A stretch of DNA of 64,000 nt from Balamuthia mandrillaris (taxonomy: Eukaryota > Discosea > Longamoebia > Balamuthiidae), in NCBI GenBank assembly GCA_031835245.1, contig JAVKOQ010000036.1:218501-282500 (forward strand), read 5' to 3'. Below, piece after piece: positions 21,328 through 33,284 of this stretch. The notes under the pieces were generated by a model. It did not search any database. It was given only the letters and a program-made list of their open reading frames with translations, and was not told where the DNA came from. The first letter of the stretch is position 1. Every line of letters begins with the position of its first letter. The translations under genes and the position numbers were made by a program.

Positions 21328-22774
21328 TAATGTTCTTCCGCAGGTCTGTCTTTTGCGTTCCTAGCTAACCGTGCCACTGGGACTGCTTTGACAGCACGCC
21401 AACAGCGGCTTTTATACGCCATTCTTCCTCGCTGCTGTTGGCCTTGCCTCGTGCTGCACAGGATGGCTGAAAAGAATTGGCAAGGGGCAAAAAGACAGCA
21501 AAATATGTCCAGGCGAAGTTCTGCTTTTATCAGCGATGTCGACAAGGACCACCTTCAGAGCGGACCATAGCCTCTCCGCCAAATCAGAAATTTCTCGCCC
21601 ACGAAAAGAGCTAGTCTTCGCACTTTTCGCAGCTGGCTGGCTTTTCGTGTGAACCAAAGCACCCTCAAATACGCACTCATTTTTTTTTTCGCAACAGACC
21701 GCCGTGTCGTGGTTCACCACATAGCTCTTCGAGATTGGGATCACCGCGATAAGCGCACGTTTTGTCCAACCTTGAGTTTATCAGTTGTAGGACATAGTTT
21801 TTAATAAAAGAGCTGTTGTAAAGGTGAGAATCCTTCATGACTTCCAAAGAGCACAGGGATTGCTTGAATTAGACCAGGCCCAGAAGCTGAAACAGGATGA
21901 GTCAACACATAAAGTCGAGATGCTTGCCCTGCATGGCATTATCCCGATAGAATATATGGCACGACAAGAAAAGATGATTGGACAATGCGTCCCTTTCACG
22001 CGTTACACAGACTCCCATTCTCCGCAATCCTGCGCAGGTATCCTCGCTACGCACCATCATCACGACAATGATGTCATCCGATGGAGCTTATCGTGAGGAG
22101 CGGGAACAACGACGATATCATCTCGCGAACGGACGCTTGGGGCAATGAATTTAATGTCGACAAATCATGGGTTTGATTTTTTGTCGATGTGTCAGATCTC
22201 TGCAGAGAGGACATTGAAAACTGACCAACCAAGTATCAAACAAATTGATATGTCGACGAAAACGAAATTCCGCGTAGCCCGAACAGAAAAGAAAACGAAA
22301 AGCAAAAGAAGGAGAAGGCAGAGGCCCACTTTGCGTTTCACACAAACCGACGACGACGACTGCCCAACTCGATGTTCTTTCTTGTGGCCAATCATGCCGC
22401 CTTTTTTTCCTTGTTTGAAAAGGTTTCGCCAAATGTTTCTGTTCGCCCAAAATTTGCTTTTTGAGGGTTGAAGCCGCCGTTATGTTTTCTATTCCATTCG
22501 CATTTCCGGTTCGTTTTCTCCGTTCTTCCTTTCAAAAACACCGCTGCCCTGACTTCTTTGTCTCAGCTGGCCTGGAGGGTTTAACGTCTCGTTTTCTGTT
22601 CTCTGTTCTCTCATTTCAAAAGAAAACAAAACACAAACACAACCATTGTTTTGGCTGCGCCTCAAAGCTAACCACAAACCTTGTTTTTGTTGTTGTTGTG
22701 AAGTTTGCTTATACCACAGGGCATTTGAAGAACCTCCTGCTCCTGCTTTTCTTCTGCTTTTTTTTTGGCTGTGC
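21328..22774. other. Intergenic; promoter-like motifs, no clear gene
   Basis: About 1.4 kb. It contains TGTCGACAA at about 21535 and 22155 and TGTCGACGAAA at about 22252. A plus-strand frame at 21824-22096 (HDFQRAQGLLELDQAQKLKQ...) has protein-like composition but no homology I recognise and no splice context. Confidence 0.4.
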
Positions 22775-23229
22775 ATGTTTTTTTGGTTAGTGTTGATAGT
22801 GGTTGGACTGTCTGGCTTCCTAGCTCTATTCCTCATTTACCTTTACTTCCACTGCCTTGCCAAGATTCAGGTTTGTTTCTCTCTCTTCTTCCCTTGTGGT
22901 GGTGTTGTCGTTCTTCTTGCTCTGCTTCTTGTTCTTGTTCTTCTTCCTCCTCCTCTCCTCTCCTCTCCTCTTCTCCTGCTTCTTGTGATTCTTCCTGTTG
23001 TTCTTCTCCTCCTCTTCGTTCTTCCTCTTGGGTTTCTCTGTCTCAACAACATAAACAACAGGCTGATCGAGAAGGAGAAGAAGGCCTCGAAGACGAACCA
23101 GAAGAAGAAGAATCATCAACGGACGAAGACGAGGACTACTTTGACAAACAACAACAAGAGCGCTACGAAGCACCCTCCCCGCCTCACTTTTACCAAAAGG
23201 AACCAATTCATCACTCCGTCTCCGTATGA
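22775..23229 (+). CDS. Single-pass membrane microprotein overlapping DHCR7 start
   Basis: Two exons, 22775-22870 and 23062-23229, join in frame (AAGATTCAG|gtttgt ... caacag|GCTGATCGA) to give 87 residues. It has one N-terminal helix (LVLIVVGLSGFLALFLIYLY) and an acidic cytosolic tail (EDEPEEEESSTDEDEDYFD) ending HHSVSV*. Its TGA overlaps the ATG of the sterol reductase (TATGA at 23225-23229), so the two frames touch. It could be a real small protein on a shared transcript or an upstream frame that regulates reductase translation. No family recognised. Confidence 0.45.
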
Positions 23230-25007
23230 CAACTTCTCTTTTCTCCTCCTCAGCAACGGCAGCAACAACCACAATGCCAGTTCCCTCTGACCTTTTGCGT
23301 ACTCGTAAACGTTCTCCCAACAACAGTACTCATGGACCTTCTCCTTCTTCTTCCTCTTCTTCTTTCCCATGTAAGAACAAGATCAAAAGCAGCAGCTCAC
23401 CCAAACTAACAAAGAAGAAAGCACAGCAATGGGGAGTGGACACGAGCGCTATGGGATTTGTGAAGGACGACCTCTCGGGATGGCTTTGCAGCTTGTTGGT
23501 GCTGGTGCTCATCCCAGTGGTCATGTTCGGCTATTGGTTCTCCTGCGAGGAGCACAACTGCAGCATTCTCTCCGCTGCGCTATCTCCTCTCTTCGGGAGT
23601 GAAGAAGGAACGATGAAAAGCATAGCGGATTACATTCCGAGGCCAACGGCCAAAGCGTGGCTGATGGCCATCACTTGGATACTCTTTCAGGCTGCGTTGT
23701 TCCGTTTCTTACCTGGAAGACCGACCAAGGGACAGCCAACACCAACCGGAAACGTGCTCCTCTATAATATCAACGGCATCCAAGCGTTAGTTGTGACGTT
23801 GGCAACATTCTTGATTGCCTCGTTTGGATTGGGACTGTTTCCTGCTTCCATCATTTATCACAACTATGGGCCTTTGCTGTCGGTGGCGTCTATATTGGGA
23901 TTCGGGTTGAGCGCTGTTATGTTGCTCAAGGGCACGTTCTTCCCAACGAACTCGGATGTGTTAAGGAAAGGAACTGTTTTGTATCGGTTCTTCCAGGGCA
24001 CCGAATTGAATCCCAGGTTGGTCATTTTCCTTCTCTTTTCTTCTCTGGTTTACCAAGCTAAACGGTTCCACCAACAGAATTGGCAACTTTGATCTGAAGT
24101 TGTTCTTTATTGGGAGAGTTGGAATGATGGCATGGCCTGTCATGAACCTCTCCTACCTCGCTGCTCAGTACGAGATGAACCTATCTCAGCTCTTGCAACA
24201 ACAAGAGCAAGCCATGTCGCTCGATGAAGTTGTTGCTCCTGCCGTCAACGTTCACCTCGAATCCGGCGAGCTTATCTTTGGAGTGAGCAACGCAATGCTA
24301 TTGGTCTTCGTGTTGCAGATGTTTTACATCGTGGACTTCTTCGTGAAAGAGGCGTGGTACCTCTCCACTCTCGATATTATGCTTGACCATTTCGGATTTT
24401 ACCTGTGCTATGGCTCTTGCGTTGGTATTCCGTTTACCTACACACTCCAGGTACTGTGGTCTTCCTATCAATTTCCTTGTTTTGCTTTCTTCTGACACAA
24501 GGCAACAAAAAGTGTTATTACCTGGCATCGATGAGCGATCCAACCAAATCCGCTTCCTCTCTGATCATTAACTGGGAGGGATGGCAAGCCCTTGCCATCC
24601 TTCTCCTCGGTCTCAGCAGCTACGTCCTCTTCCGTCTTAGCAACAACCAACGTCTCGCCTTTCGCGCGAGCGGCGGTCGCTCCAAGATTTGGGGTCGGCC
24701 TCCTCGCTTCGTGCGAGCCCCCTATCGCACCGCTTCCGGGGAGTGCAGAGAAAACTTGTTGTTGGCCTCCGGTTATTGGGGACTGGCGAGACACTTCAAC
24801 TATCTGGTCGATCTCGTTCAGAGCTTCACTTTTGGACTGTGTTGTGGCTTCCATCACATCATGCCGCATTCCTACACGTTCATCATGTTGGGATTGCTGT
24901 TGCACAGAGCGGCTCGTGATGAGAGGAGGTGCTCGTTGAAGTACGGAGAGGCCTGGAAGGAGTATTGCCGATTGGTGCCTGCTGTCCTTATTCCCAAAGT
25001 TTACTGA
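23226..25007 (+). CDS. DHCR7: 7-dehydrocholesterol reductase-type sterol delta-7 reductase
   Basis: Three exons (23226-24016, 24078-24450, 24513-25007) sum to 1659 bases, 552 residues. After a Ser/Lys-rich N-terminus come multiple membrane helices and the ERG4/ERG24 family blocks: LLYNINGIQALVVT, GTELNPR, FFIGRVGMMAWPVMNLS, then LLLASGYWGLARHFNYLVDL, and C-terminal LLLHRAARDERRCSLKYGEAW, where DERRC..KYG..W is conserved. The W-G-x-A-R-H-F-N-Y form is closest to DHCR7, which uses NADPH to reduce the C7-C8 double bond of sterols in the endoplasmic reticulum. A delta-14 reductase is the main alternative. Confidence 0.9.
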
Positions 25008-25093
25008 CCTCCTTGCAATTTTGACTTCCTGTGTGTCAGTTTGAACAACAAAATACAAAGCATGTCTTAAAGCAAGAAGAGAGAATGAGAAAG

Positions 25094-25134
<41 letters not shown>

Positions 25135-25236
25135 CAAACAGACAGAAGACAGGTACAGAAAAAGCATTTTTAGAATGGCAACTAGCGGAAAGAAAAATAT
25201 AAAAAACAAAACAGAAAGCAAAAAAAGAGTGAAACA

Positions 25237-25549
25237 TCAGAATCCAGCAAAGTCAGCGAAGCGCTGAATAAGAGATTTCGCCGCGATGAAGTTCGCTTTG
25301 CTAGAACTCCCCATGGAGCTTGAAAGCTTGCTGCTGCCAGCGATGGAAGAGGACAACGAAGGGGCCTTTCCTCCAATAGACTTGTTCAATGATGCAGTAG
25401 ACTTTTTGAGGTGGATCGGGTTCATTTTGTGGGCGTACTTGGGGATGGCTGGTATTGTCACACCATCCCCGATGCCGCTGAAGCATGCAATAGGATACAC
25501 ATCCTCTCCGGCTGAAAAGTCTATAACAACGTTTTGTTAACCAATCAGT

Positions 25550-25586
<37 letters not shown>

Positions 25587-26457
25587 GTACTGGCAGTTGT
25601 AGTGTGAATGGAGCTTCCGTTCTTGTACCATTTGATAGTCTTGGCCTCAACATCAACTTGAATGCCGAGCACGTCAGAGGCACCGTAGTTAGAGATGTAG
25701 GTCGTGGAACCCGCATTGTAGATTTGTCCGCTGTTATACCATGTCCAACTGCATCATCCATCAGTAGTATATAATACGGTTATGGCCAAATGAAATATAG
25801 AAGAGGTATATGATAAATATACAGTGAGAAAAATATGGTGATAATTATAAGGAGATCGTAAAGCCAGAAGGAGAGAAAAAGTAAGAGGTGACATACGCGT
25901 TGCCATAAGTTCCGGCATAACATGACCTGATAACATCTCCACAAACTACACCAAGCATAACGCTAGAGCATTGGTTCAACTGGAACTCTATCTGGTTTCT
26001 GAAGGGAGTGAAAGGTTGCAGGCAGCGAACATTGGTCCAGCTGCCAGTTCCAGTGTGAGTGACTGTATACTTGTCATCGCTGATGTTGATGCCAGGGCCA
26101 CACTTGTCCGTGTCGAAGCTAAAACCGGATCTCCTCTTGATTCTTGGATGATCTTCATCCAAGCTCTTGTCGTAGACAAAGTACCTATAAGCCTCGTGCA
26201 ACAGCTCTTGGACAACCGGTAGGTGTTGCAACGTTTCGTCCGCTTCTACCATTTGGTTGAGGTATTGTGGCGGCATGACCGGGAAGCGTACCAGCGGCAG
26301 CAGAGTGCTCAATACACCGTCTCGAAGCTGAGGATCCTCTTTCAGCCATTGGTTAGCATACCGGATTACTCCTTCGTACAATTGTTGCTCTGATCTGTGG
26401 ATGGAGAGGAGGGAGGGGGAGAGAGGGAGAGAGGGGGGGGGAGAGAGGGAGAAGGAT

Positions 26458-26502
<45 letters not shown>

Positions 26503-27475
26503 AGGGAGGGAGGGAGGGAGGGAGGGAGCAGTGAGTAGTTGAAAGGACATAGTGGAGAGCAAAAGATAAGCACCTGATTTGAATTTCATCAGTCTGCATG
26601 ATTTCAGCCCACATGGGCAATGACATCTCCAACAGTCGGTCATCGTCCAACAGTTCTCCAAATTGAGTGGCAAGGTATTCAGCACATGCTGCCTTCAGGG
26701 TGTCCACTTTGAATTGGTCAACCACTTCCAAGAACAGAACTATGTTTCTTGGTCCCACTATTTCTGCCAAGATAGAACCGCATGCCTCCTACCCTCATGT
26801 TAGTGTTGGGAAGAGAGGTATTGTGGTTGGTGAGAAACAAAGAAGAAATAAGAACAAAAAGACAAAAAACAAACGAACCTTGAGACTATCAATATCGTAG
26901 TACGAGGAGAGAGCAACGACCGACAAGATGTTCGTGCCGTTGACAAAGTCCATTTCTCCAGTATACATATACGCGATCATGTGCTTGAAGGTCTCATAGT
27001 CCTCCGGGTCCACCGACACCGGCAACTCTTCCAACGTGCTGGTGATATTCTTTTCATCAGCCAACCCATCTCACAAGAAAAAAAACCAAATAAACAAAAA
27101 CAAAAAAATAAAAAACAAAAAAAAAAATAAAAAACAAAACAAAAAAATAAAAAAAAATAAAAAAAAATAAAACAAAAATCTAAAAAAAAAAAGAAGGAAA
27201 AAAAACCTTTCTTGCCAAACGCCTCCCAACATGGACCGAAAGGTCTCGCTCCACAGACACAAGACCATGCGATGACATTTGATCTTCTCAGAGCCGACCA
27301 CCAGCGTGAGGTCGCTCAAAAAGTCGTTCTTGTGCAGCGCTTTGAAGCCGGGGAAGAGGCTGTGGGCAAAGCGGTTGGCATCAAATGTTCCTTTCTCCCT
27401 TTCAGGCAGGATCAGGCCGGCCTCTTCTGATCCTCCTTGTGCGGCTTTGAGCTTCTCCTTTCCTTTGCCTTCCAT
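25237..27475 (-). CDS. BTB-BACK-SPRY-like protein
   Basis: Six or seven exons from ATG 27475 (alternative ATG 27508, weaker context) to TGA 25237-25239. The BTB domain runs from FLSDLTLVVGSEKIKCHRMVL through FRSMLGG to MIAYMYTGEMDFV. A BACK-like helical region follows (QFKVDTLKAACAEYL; EGVIRYANQWLKEDP). The C-terminal half reads as a SPRY/B30.2-like beta-sandwich (SSVMLGVVCGD; LGIQVDVEAKTIKWYKNG). Proteins of this layout often serve as substrate adaptors for Cullin-3 ubiquitin ligases. The introns carry A-rich, (GA)n and GGGA tracts on the plus strand. Confidence 0.85.
26398..26530 (-). repeat. Purine tract with GGGA units in BTB gene intron
   Basis: GGAGAGA, (GA)n and then GGGA units on the plus strand inside an intron of the BTB gene; pyrimidine on the sense strand. 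Confidence 0.8.
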
Positions 27476-27593
27476 TTTGTTTTTTTTTCTCCCTCTTTCT
27501 TTCTTCATCCCTTCTTTCTCCTTTCTTTTTTTTTTTTTTATTTTTTATTTTAATTTCTTATTTTTTTAGTCAAATTTTTCTGTGATTCAAATT

Positions 27594-27605
27594 ACTGTCG
27601 ACAAA
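27594..27605 (-). promoter_or_regulatory. TGTCGACA motif upstream of BTB gene
   Basis: CTGTCGACAAAG about 120 bases upstream of the BTB start codon, in the same orientation as the motifs at 10751 and 15108. Role inferred. Confidence 0.35.
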
Positions 27606-27607
27606 GA

Positions 27608-27747
27608 ATGTTTGTAATTCCAAAAATGTCCTTTATTTATTTCTTTTCTTTCTTTTCTTTCTTTTTTTCTTTCTTTCTTTCTTTTTTTTTTCTTTTCTTT
27701 TCTTCTTTTCTTTTTCTTATCTTTTCTTTTCTTTCTTTCTTTTCTTT
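27608..27747. repeat. TTTC-rich low-complexity tract
   Basis: TTTCTTTTC-type units just 3' of the cysteine-synthase-like stop codon, sitting between its 3' end and the BTB gene start. Confidence 0.7.
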
Positions 27748-28477
27748 TCAAGAGGAATGCAGATTGAGACGTTCCACCTCGTCCAAGAAAGAAAGGTCGG
27801 ATGGCAGGGGATCAGCCACGGTCAAGCCTTTTTCTTTCAACCACTCCCCGTCATACAGCTTGGAGGCATACCTCTCTCCTCCATCACAGAGAAAGGTGAC
27901 GATGCAATGGCCAGGCCCCATCTTCTTTGCCAAGAGATAAGCGGCCACCACGTTCAATGCCCCGCTGCCGCCAGTGTAGATGCCCTCACGGTGGAGCAGG
28001 TAATGGGCCATCGTTACTGCCGCGCGGTCGTCCACGCACTCAAAGAGGCCATCTATCTTGGCCTGTGCTAAGTTCTTGTATAACAAACTACTTCCTGTAA
28101 AAGAATTATCAGAAGATAAAGCAGAAAGAGGAGAGAGACAGAGAGCGAGAGAATAAAAGCAAACAGAGAAAACGAACCAATGCCTTCCATGTTGGATGGT
28201 TTGTTCTTCTCTTTCTCCTCCGATGTTTTTTCTCGAAGCTGCCACCGCAATACTCCTTTTTTCTTTTCGCCATCTTCAGCTTCATCGTTGGGGGTAACCT
28301 GATCAGCAGTAATGCCAGAGCTTTGCAAGTTCATGAGATAGACTTGCACGTCTGGATTCTTTTCTTTGAGGTAGTGGGATGTGCCTGCTATGGTGCCGCC
28401 CGTTCCAGCTGCCAACGCCACCCCATCCACTTTGCCTTGCGTCTGTTGCCATATCTCTATCCAAAACAAATAAGAAG

Positions 28478-28527
<50 letters not shown>

Positions 28528-29124
28528 GAGTGAGACGAAATACCAGGTCCAGTGGTGTGATAGTGAGCACGCATGTTGGCGAGGTTGTTGAACTGATCGG
28601 TAAAGAAGGCATTCATTTCCTTTGCCTTTCGCCTTCCCACCTGCTGAAAGTGTTCTGTGTAGCCATTATCTTAGTTAATATTCTTATTTCCACCCTCTTG
28701 TCCCAGTTCTCTCTACTGCTCTTTTCTCTCCAGAGCACTTCTGCTCTCTTTTTGTCTTCAGTTCTTTCTCTCTTTTTACCGGGATCATCGGGAGGGACAG
28801 GAGGACAGCACACAGTCTGAGCGCCAAGCCTTTGCAGGACTTGTACTTTCTCTTGGGAGGTGCTAGCTGAGCATGTAAACAGGCACTTGTAACCCCTTTC
28901 GTTGGCGATGTGGACAAGCCCTATCCCTGTGTTGCCTGCTGTTGCTTCCACGATCCATCCTTTTACAAAGTAGAAAGCAGACGAAAGAAGAAGAACAAGA
29001 ACAAGAACAAGAAGAACAACAAGAAGAACAACAAGAAGAAGAAGAAGAAGAACAAGAAGCAGAAGAACAAGAAGAAGATGACGACGATGACGACGACAAC
29101 AACAAGAACAGCAGAGAGAAGAGA

Positions 29125-29168
<44 letters not shown>

Positions 29169-29553
29169 GAGAACGAGAGAACCTGAGAAGAGAGAAGCAG
29201 AAAACCATGAAGACAAGAGAAGAGAGTGAGAACAAATACAAACCACCAGGAGTAAGAAGGCCTTGTTGCTCTGCTTCGTTGATCATGTACAACGCAGCAC
29301 GGTCCTTTACGCTGCCGCCTGGGTTCATCCACTCTGCTTTTGCTGTTTACGTAACACGTAACACCACCACTGACTCATCAGTTTAAAGATGCTGCAGTCT
29401 CTATGAGGAGATGAGAAGCGAACCTAGAATTTGACAGCCAGTGGCTTCCGAGATGGTTCGCAGGCGGATCAAAGGGGTGCAGCCGATCGCCCCAGAGAAC
29501 CCCTCGCAAACGGGTGGAGCTTCTCTCTGTTGCTTCTGCGCTGCTCCTTCCAT
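27748..29553 (-). CDS. Cysteine synthase-like PLP enzyme
   Basis: Six exons from ATG 29553 to TGA 27748-27750. It follows the fold-type II pattern: [14 protein letters not shown], then [12 protein letters not shown] with the Schiff-base lysine, [20 protein letters not shown], the [11 protein letters not shown] segment, phosphate-binding [11 protein letters not shown], and GGSGALN near the C-terminus. This matches O-acetylserine sulfhydrylase relatives of the longer fungal (YGR012W-like) type more than cystathionine beta-synthase, since no heme motif or CBS domains are present. It would make cysteine from O-acetylserine and sulfide; the exact substrate is inferred. An insert rich in Glu/Lys ([17 protein letters not shown]) interrupts the usual QSSG loop region. 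Introns contain (GA)n and AAGAAC tracts. Confidence 0.88.
28980..29172 (-). repeat. AAGAAC and (GA)n tracts in intron
   Basis: GAACAAGAA units, short GACGACG, then (GA)n on the plus strand, all within one intron of the cysteine-synthase-like gene. Confidence 0.8.
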
Positions 29554-29639
29554 CTCCCTCCCTCTTTGTTTATTTTAAAAAAAAAAACTGCAAAAAAAAG
29601 CAAAAAAAAAAAAGGTTCTCTTTTGTTACACTACAGCAC

Positions 29640-29948
29640 AAGAAGATGAAGAAGAAGAAGAAGAAAGAAGAAGAAGAAGAAGAAGAAGAAGAAGAAGAAG
29701 AAGAAGAAGAAGAAGAAGAAGAAGAAGAAGAAAGAAGAAGAAGAAGAAGAAGAAGAAGAAGAAGAAGAAGAAGAAGAAGAAGAAGAACAAGAAGAAAAAG
29801 AAGAAGAAGAAGAAGAAGAAGAAGAAGAAAGAAGAAGAAGAACAAGAAGAAGAAGAAGAAGAAGAAGAAGAAGAACAAGAGGAAGAAGAAGAAGAACAAG
29901 AAGAAGAAGAAGAAGAAGAAGAAGAAGAACAAGAAGAAGAAAGAACAA
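29640..29948. repeat. Long (GAA)n triplet repeat
   Basis: About 300 bases of mostly GAA with occasional GAAA and GAACAA interruptions. It lies between the first exon of the cysteine-synthase-like gene and the stop codon of the EamA transporter. Frames across it give only poly-Glu, poly-Lys, poly-Leu or poly-Ser. Confidence 0.95.
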
Positions 29949-29954
29949 AGGTAC

Positions 29955-31494
29955 TCATGAACCAAGTTCTATCATCTCAAACTCCTCCTTGCTCGCTGCT
30001 CTCTTCTTCTTTCGCTTGTTCTCCTCATGACCGTCTTCCTCCTTCTCTTCTTCTTCGCTCCTTCTTCCCTCCTCCACCTCGCCCGCAAAATAAGCATCCA
30101 ACCCCAAGAAACGGTGATAAGAAGAGAACAAACCCATCTCCTCCTCTTCTCCTTCCTCGGCTTCATCCTTTGCTCGGCTTGGCTTGGCTCTCCAACTCAC
30201 CAAAAACAGTCCGAGAAGAATGAAGACAGCGCCGATGGCATCTGTCCCTTGGAGCGGCTCGCCCACGAAGAAGAACATCAGCGCGGTCACCAACAATGGC
30301 TGCAGGCATAAGAACGCTGATACTCGCGATGCTCCTATTTGCCCTATCACCCAGGTCAGCAACGCCAATCCTATGTGTTGTTCGTTTTGTGAGCAGTGAA
30401 CCACAAGGCAGAAAGAAGATTCGAAGAAAGGGAAAACAGAAGAGGAGAGGAACAAAGGACACGTACCAATGGAAGTAGGCATGACGGCAACGTAAGCGAT
30501 GCAAGCGCCAGTAGACCAAGGCACCCAAGCCAGCTCCTCCACCCTCTCATGCTCGAACAACAGCGCAACAGCAACAACAATCGTCCCTCCGAACAGAAAG
30601 CAATAAGCGTTCAGTACCAAAGGGGACCATCCTTCGTTTTTTTCTTTCTCATCTATTCCTTCCACTTCTACTTCATCATGCCCGCCTTGTTGTTCTTCGT
30701 TACGTTGCCGCCGTTGAAGAGACGCAGAAGGAAGCAACATGTCCTTCTGGAAAAGTATGAAACACGCAAAGAAGAGGGCGCGAGACGCAAGTAACAGCAC
30801 AGTTGCAAGTTGACTGCCGCTCTCCATCGAGGACGAAGAAGAACTAAACACATCCAGCCGCCACACCTCCGCCAAGACGAGAGCTCCGCCAACGGTACAA
30901 AGCAATCCTAAGCCCGTTCCCACCGACACTTTTTCTCTTCGAAAGATCAAAGCCAGCACTACGGTGAACAACGTTTCTGCCGGGAGCAACATCATTAACG
31001 TCATGGTCGACGTTGTTGCTGAAGAGGAAGATGAAGAAGAAGAAGAAGCAGTTGAGGAAGATGAAGAAGAGGATAGATCGAAGGCAAAACTGGTGCAGAG
31101 CATGGTTAGAGCTACTCCGGTGAGCCCCAAGAAGAACAGCCGAAGAAGTTCTTTGGAGGAGGGTAGGAAGTGACGACGGAGGGACTCCTGCTCAAAGACG
31201 AAGGACAGGAGGAAGAGAGTGGGCACGGCGATAATGACCAACGCAGCAGCTACCACCACCGCGGAGGGGGTGACGACGGGCAGCTCGTCCGGATCTCTGT
31301 GGTCGTGCAAGGAGGCATTCAGACTTTGATCCGTGCAAACCGTTCCCACGGAAAACAGTCCCTTTTGGTTGTGTCTAGTGAGCCCAAGAACAAAGAGAGA
31401 GAAGGCTAGGCACAGAAGAAAACGCAAGAAGGAGAGAAGGAAGCAGGGCGGGAAGTAGAGCAAGGAGAAAGAGAAACGACGAAAAGGGACAACT

Positions 31495-31531
<37 letters not shown>

Positions 31532-31586
31532 GAACCTGAACAAAGGCCAAAGCAACGACGAGAAGAGGCAACGGTTGCAGAGTCAT
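29955..31586 (-). CDS. EamA/drug-metabolite transporter family protein
   Basis: ATG 31586 to TGA 29955-29957. Exon 1 (31586-31536, 17 residues) encodes most of the first helix, then a (GA)n-bearing intron leads to about 31361; a second intron ends at the GLALLTWVIGQIGA exon. About ten hydrophobic helices occur, with EamA-type PAETLFTVVLALIFRREKVS and QPLLVTALMFFFVGEPLQGTD, the repeated pro-x-x-x helices typical of DMT carriers. An acidic cytosolic loop (EVEGIDEKEKNEGWSP) and a Glu-rich C-terminal tail are extra. Substrate unknown; likely a plasma-membrane or organellar metabolite exporter. The exon 2 acceptor is chosen by reading frame and is the least certain junction. Confidence 0.82.
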
Positions 31587-32070
31587 GTCGGTTGTGGGGA
31601 AAAAAGTAGTGACAACACGATTGCTGCTAGAGCTTCCTTATTGCCGCTGTTTTCTGTATGTAATGCAGACAGAGGAGAGGGGAAGCCTCCAAAAAGCAGC
31701 GAACAAAAAACCGATACAGAAGTGTTACTAGTAGCGCAAGTAGTGTAGGGGGGGGCGGGGTTGGCCAAGCGGCAGCTGGTCAAAACTCTCTTTCTTGCTG
31801 GTAGTGGTGGTGGTGGAATAAGTAGCTGTTTTATCGCAAAATACAACAAATAAATTGGGCTGAAGAGGGAAATAGCCGCCGTAATTGCTCTCTCACCCCC
31901 CCCTAAAGCGGCGCCACGCAGCAAAATTTGGTGGGGAAAAAAAAGGACAACACTTTGTCTTCTCTGCTATTTTAGCTGGTGGCAATTTCTGTCGACTGCT
32001 TCGCTTTACCCCCCCCCCCTTGTCTTTCTTGTCTTCCCCTTGGTCTCCTCAAAGAGTGGTCCTGGTAAGG

Positions 32071-32216
32071 AGAGAGAAGAGAGGAGAAAGGAGAGAGGAG
32101 AGAGCAGAGAGCAGAGAGCAGAGGCAGAGAGAGAGAGAGAGAGAGCAGAGAGCAGAGAGAGAGAGAGAGAGCAGAGAGCAGAGAGGAGAGAGCAGAGAGG
32201 AGAGAGCAGAGAGCAG

Positions 32217-32266
<50 letters not shown>

Positions 32267-32426
32267 GAGAGAGCAGAGAGAGAGAGAGAGAGAGAGAGCA
32301 GAGAGCAGAGAGCAGAGAGCAGAGAGCAGAGAGAGAGAGAGGAGCAGAGAGGAGAGAGAGAGAGCAGAGAGGAGAGAGCAGAGCAGAGAGAGAGAGCAGA
32401 GAGGAGAGAGAGCAGAGAGAGAGAGC

Positions 32427-32459
<33 letters not shown>

Positions 32460-32812
32460 AGAGCAGAGAGCAGAGAGAGAGAGAGAGCAGAGAGAGAGAG
32501 AGAGAGCAGAGAGGAGAGAGAGAGAGCAGAGAGGAGAGAGAGAGAGAGCAGAGAGAGAGAGAGAGCAGAGAGGAGAGAGAGCAGAGAGCAGAGAGAGAGA
32601 GAGCAGAGAGGAGAGCAGAGAGGAGAGAGCAGAGAGCAGAGAGGAGAGAGGAGAGAGGAGAGAGAGCAGAGAGAGCAGAGAGGAGAGAGAGGAGAGAGGA
32701 GAGAGAGCAGAGAGAGAGAGCAGAGAGCAGAGAGCAGAGAGAGAGGAGAGAGGAGAGAGAGAGCAGAGAGCAGAGAGCAGAGAGCAGAGAGCAGAGAGTA
32801 GAAGAGGAGCGA
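32071..32812. repeat. GAGAGCAGAGAG minisatellite array
   Basis: About 740 bases made only of GAGA, GAGAGGA and GAGAGCA units in irregular order, between the divergent EamA and PADR1 genes. Long frames on both strands are artefacts of composition. The unit matches the short array at 18213-18337. Confidence 0.95.
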
Positions 32813-33093
32813 AACAGAGATCTTTTCATCTTTTTTTGGTGAGATTAGTTTGTGAATACATTGTGTTTTGATATTATAATAAAGTGTTGACCACCGCAAG
32901 CACACTGTTCTCTGCTCTGTTCTCCTGGCTGCTGCTTCTTCTGCCTCGGGTTCAGCTGCCTCATTCTCAGCATTCCTTCTTCTTTCTCTCTCTCAAAAAA
33001 AAAAAAAAAAACAACAAATACAAAAAAAATAATAAAAGGGACTATAAAAGAGCAGCTCACAAGAAGAAAGCTCTTTGCAAAAGCGCAGCAAGC

Positions 33094-33245
33094 ATGAGCA
33101 GCAGCAACGGCAAGAAGAAGGTCACCGCCAAGCGAAAAAGAGGGCAGGAGGAGGAGGAGGAGGAGGACGCAGCCAAAGCACCCGCCCGCTCCTCCGGCAG
33201 AGATCGCAGACCTCCCAAACGCCTCATTGAAGGTTCTCAGCAACT

Positions 33246-33284
<39 letters not shown>

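Noticed and set aside
22646-22774. Upstream extension of the membrane microprotein
   Set aside because: The extra 43 codons are Cys/Phe/Leu-rich from TTTG/TTTC runs; the ATG at 22775 leads directly into the helix.
29514-29965. Frames encoding poly-Glu/poly-Lys or poly-Leu/poly-Ser
   Set aside because: Direct translation of the (GAA)n triplet repeat in different frames; no unique flanking domain.
31972-32905. Long open frames on both strands (up to about 330 codons)
   Set aside because: They are produced entirely by the GAGAGCAGAGAG minisatellite, which lacks stop codons in most frames.
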